From Owenia fusiformis (lineage: Eukaryota > Annelida > Polychaeta > Sabellida > Oweniidae): a DNA stretch of 64,000 nucleotides. The notes under the pieces were generated by a model. It saw nothing but the letters and a program-made list of their open reading frames with translations. It was not told the origin of the DNA and searched no databases. Location of the stretch: NCBI GenBank assembly GCA_903813345.2, contig CAIIXF020000001.1, positions 52,469,885-52,533,884 on the forward strand, read 5' to 3'. A program made the translations under genes and the position numbers. Shown here one piece after another: positions 61,902 to 64,000 of the stretch (positions are counted from its first letter, which is position 1; the number at the start of each line of letters is the position of its first letter).

Positions 61902-62139
61902 TGCAAAATATGGACTTTCAAATAGTCAGTTGACTTATGAAATACCAATGTACATCATGAATGCAAAATATGGACTTTCAAATAGTCAGTTGACTTATGA
62001 AATACCAATGTACATCATGAATGCAAAATATGGACTTTCAAATAGTCAGTTGACTTATGAAATACCAATGTACATCATGAATGCAAAATATGGACTTTCA
62101 AATAGTCAGTTGACTTATGAAATACCAATGTACATCTTG
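61902..62139. repeat. Perfect 60-bp tandem repeat, four copies
   Basis: The unit begins TGCAAAATATGGACTTTCAA and ends CCAATGTACATCATGAA. The first three copies are identical; the fourth differs only near its end (CATCTTGAAG). The 60-bp length keeps a frame open (YGLSNSQLTYEIPMYIMNAK repeated), but there is no in-frame ATG upstream of the array and no splice support. Confidence 0.98.
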
Positions 62140-62369
62140 AAGTGTACATTTTGAGTTGGGTGGGAGATGAATTTTATCGAGCATATGTGTACAAGGACGT
62201 GGTCTTAGTCCCGGATCTTTGTCTCAATTTCTTAACTGTTAAGTCTTGATATGAATATGTAGTGCCAACGGGAAAACACCAAAAATGGTTTACAGATCAT
62301 ACAAAAAGAAAACATCGATATGATAGTTGGCGACTTTGGCATGGAATTAATAATTAAATGTGAACCTTA

Positions 62370-63590
62370 GTTCTAACATGAGCAAGAATTAGCTGTCAAA
62401 CTTCAGCAAATTCCATATAAATTAGCCTTATATCTAGACTCGAAATGGCAACAGGTTAATGTCCTTTCTTTGCACTGTGATTTGTGGCACATAGTCTAAC
62501 AATGTGGCATTATCGGATCGTAAAGTACCATAGAGAGACAGAAAATACACTAAATTAGGTAAACTCAACCATACACTTTACCACATAGACGTGACATTCA
62601 CGATAACCTCCACAAGGGAAACATGTCAAACTATCCACATTAGTGCAAATTACTAAGAACTCCTCGGTTTGAAATCCAGATTTAAAGAATGTTAGAAACT
62701 AAACAATGTTATGCACGAAGCTTGGAAATCATGGAGACATAGACTCGTTGAAGTTGAACATGTTCAAAAATATTTCCTCATCGTAACGCAGGAGATCCCA
62801 AATGAAGGCATCTGATATCTTGTCTTCAATGCTCTCCAACCTTCAAAGACAATCGGGATGATCTGAGCCTATATATAACTTATCGATTTAGATGTGCTGT
62901 CTTCGACAGTGGGGTTTATTACGACAAGTATGGTCAATAATCAGATTATAGACATTTTCAATATGTTTTAGCCATTGGAGAGGTTAAGTTACACGCATTT
63001 GGGAGAACTTAAACGTGTAATATTATGAGCCCTTTGATTTTTGTCCACCTCTCAATTGGTTTAAATGGGAACTTTATATTAAATATGAGGTCAAAATAGT
63101 CCACAGGGAACCATAATGTTACACGTTTCACGCCCACGTTCTTCTAAACAGTGCTAACATTACCTCCCTTTTCTCCCACATAACCTGTGAGGATGATGAT
63201 TTAAGAGACAGCGGATCCATGTGTTCTCAAGATTCCACTTGATATTTGACACGGATGTGGAAACATGTATCCAGTTCTTGGACAACTTTTCGAGAGTTGT
63301 AAGAGGCTTTGACGGAAAGTGCTCAAAATCCAAGTAGACTAAAGACCAAGGGAACGAAAATCAATTACTATTACTTAATGTGTTTTCCTTCTAAGTAGAA
63401 ATGTTTGTAATGCTAAGCAAGTCGTATTTAAACTCTTATTACTTTTCTGTTAAACCATTTTCTGACGGTTTTCATTCGATTAGTAAATATGGTCAATATT
63501 GTTACAGCAGTATATCATCTTTTATTGAACATAACAACCACTTTGGGTGAGCTAAATTAATAATTGCTTCTTCAATGGGTCCACCCCAAA
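62370..63590. repeat. Old direct duplication, copy 2 (partner 57100-58140)
   Basis: Colinear match to 57100-58140, best conserved at 63400-63540 (GTTTGTAATGCTAAGCAAGT and CATCTTTTATTGAACATAAC). The distance between copies is about 5.3 kb. Confidence 0.7.
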
Positions 63591-64000
63591 AAAATATGCT
63601 GGAAAACTATACTGCCACACGCGCCAATTCGAAACCATTGTATTGTAGCTAGATGAGATTGAAGGTTCATCGATGATGCAAAAGCCATACACGTTGATAG
63701 TTACTTAATACTACCTGCATATATTTTCTATCATCTTACAGAGGAAAGATACATGAAGAGTTATGAACTTAAATGTAGCACACATTTTCTATATACTTGA
63801 TGTAGCCTGCCATTATATACACCTCTCTGAGGAAAGTATCTTGGTGTCTTTGAAATTTTAGAAAATTGTCTGAAACAAAAATGGCGGTCATAAAAAGGAA
63901 AATAGATCGCTTTTCAATTCAGTTTTTTTCATTTTTTCTTTTTCTATGAATGTTATCAAAGGAGTGGTATCGATATGGTGAACTTTTTGAACACGCGTTT
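63591..64000. other. Window edge, no gene seen
   Basis: AT-rich sequence; CTGCATATATTTTCTATC and the following ~100 bp resemble 59070-59110. Nothing else is recognised. Confidence 0.4.

Noticed and set aside
61902-62139. Resemblance to a CRISPR-like array
   Set aside because: The copies are contiguous with no unique spacers, and the genome is eukaryotic.
61888-62154. 88-codon frame with four 20-residue repeats
   Set aside because: A 60-bp tandem DNA repeat explains it. The frame begins without an ATG before the array, and no splice sites support an exon.

Overview
This is a eukaryotic window of AT-rich animal DNA: genes are split by GT-AG introns and the intergenic and intronic space is full of short inverted-repeat transposons. 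The protein families (CUB ectodomain, forkhead, four-pass membrane protein, furin-processed secreted peptide) and the transposon style, including (CCGT)n/(GTCC)n-bearing repeats, suggest a marine invertebrate such as an echinoderm, hemichordate or lophotrochozoan. The sequence does not let me name a species.

Four spliced genes could be rebuilt by matching reading-frame phase across splice sites. (1) 8789-9910, minus strand: a small secreted-peptide precursor in which a 30-residue four-cysteine peptide lies between two RFKR furin sites. (2) 27605-33296, plus strand: a 503-residue, strongly diverged forkhead (winged-helix) protein in three exons. (3) 39868-44570, minus strand: a complete 331-residue four-pass membrane protein in six exons, with a tyrosine-rich cytoplasmic tail that ends in a canonical ITAM-spaced motif. 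(4) 46793-56368, minus strand: a protein with three CUB domains and a hydrophobic C-terminus of GPI-anchor type, complete except for its 5' exon(s). Genes 3 and 4 are tandem and co-directional.

Layout: 1-8.7 kb is intergenic, with TTAA-flanked elements, one of them split by a later insertion carrying a 162-bp tandem array, and a foldback element. 8.8-9.9 kb is the peptide gene. 11.86-18.07 kb is a TTAA-flanked MITE split by a 5.7-kb foldback element built of ~180-bp tandem repeats, which itself holds a TA-flanked MITE. 18-27 kb is repeat-rich intergenic DNA with hAT-like and foldback elements and long G runs. 27.6-33.3 kb is the forkhead gene. 33.3-39.6 kb is intergenic with several TIR elements. 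39.8-44.6 kb is the four-pass gene, whose four longer introns each carry a different TIR element. 44.6-46.3 kb is a spacer with two elements. 46.4-56.4 kb is the CUB gene, whose first visible intron holds a 4.4-kb giant palindrome. 56.4-64 kb is apparently non-coding, with an old kilobase-scale duplication and a perfect 60-bp tandem repeat.

The most unusual content is the pair of giant foldback elements (11880-17595 and 50954-55340). Their sequences look unrelated, but their plan is the same: unique outer ends, tandem arrays inside the arms, inverted symmetry and a 3-bp target-site duplication. Next come the ITAM-tailed four-pass protein and the furin-flanked cysteine peptide. All functions are inferred from sequence read by eye; no database search was possible.
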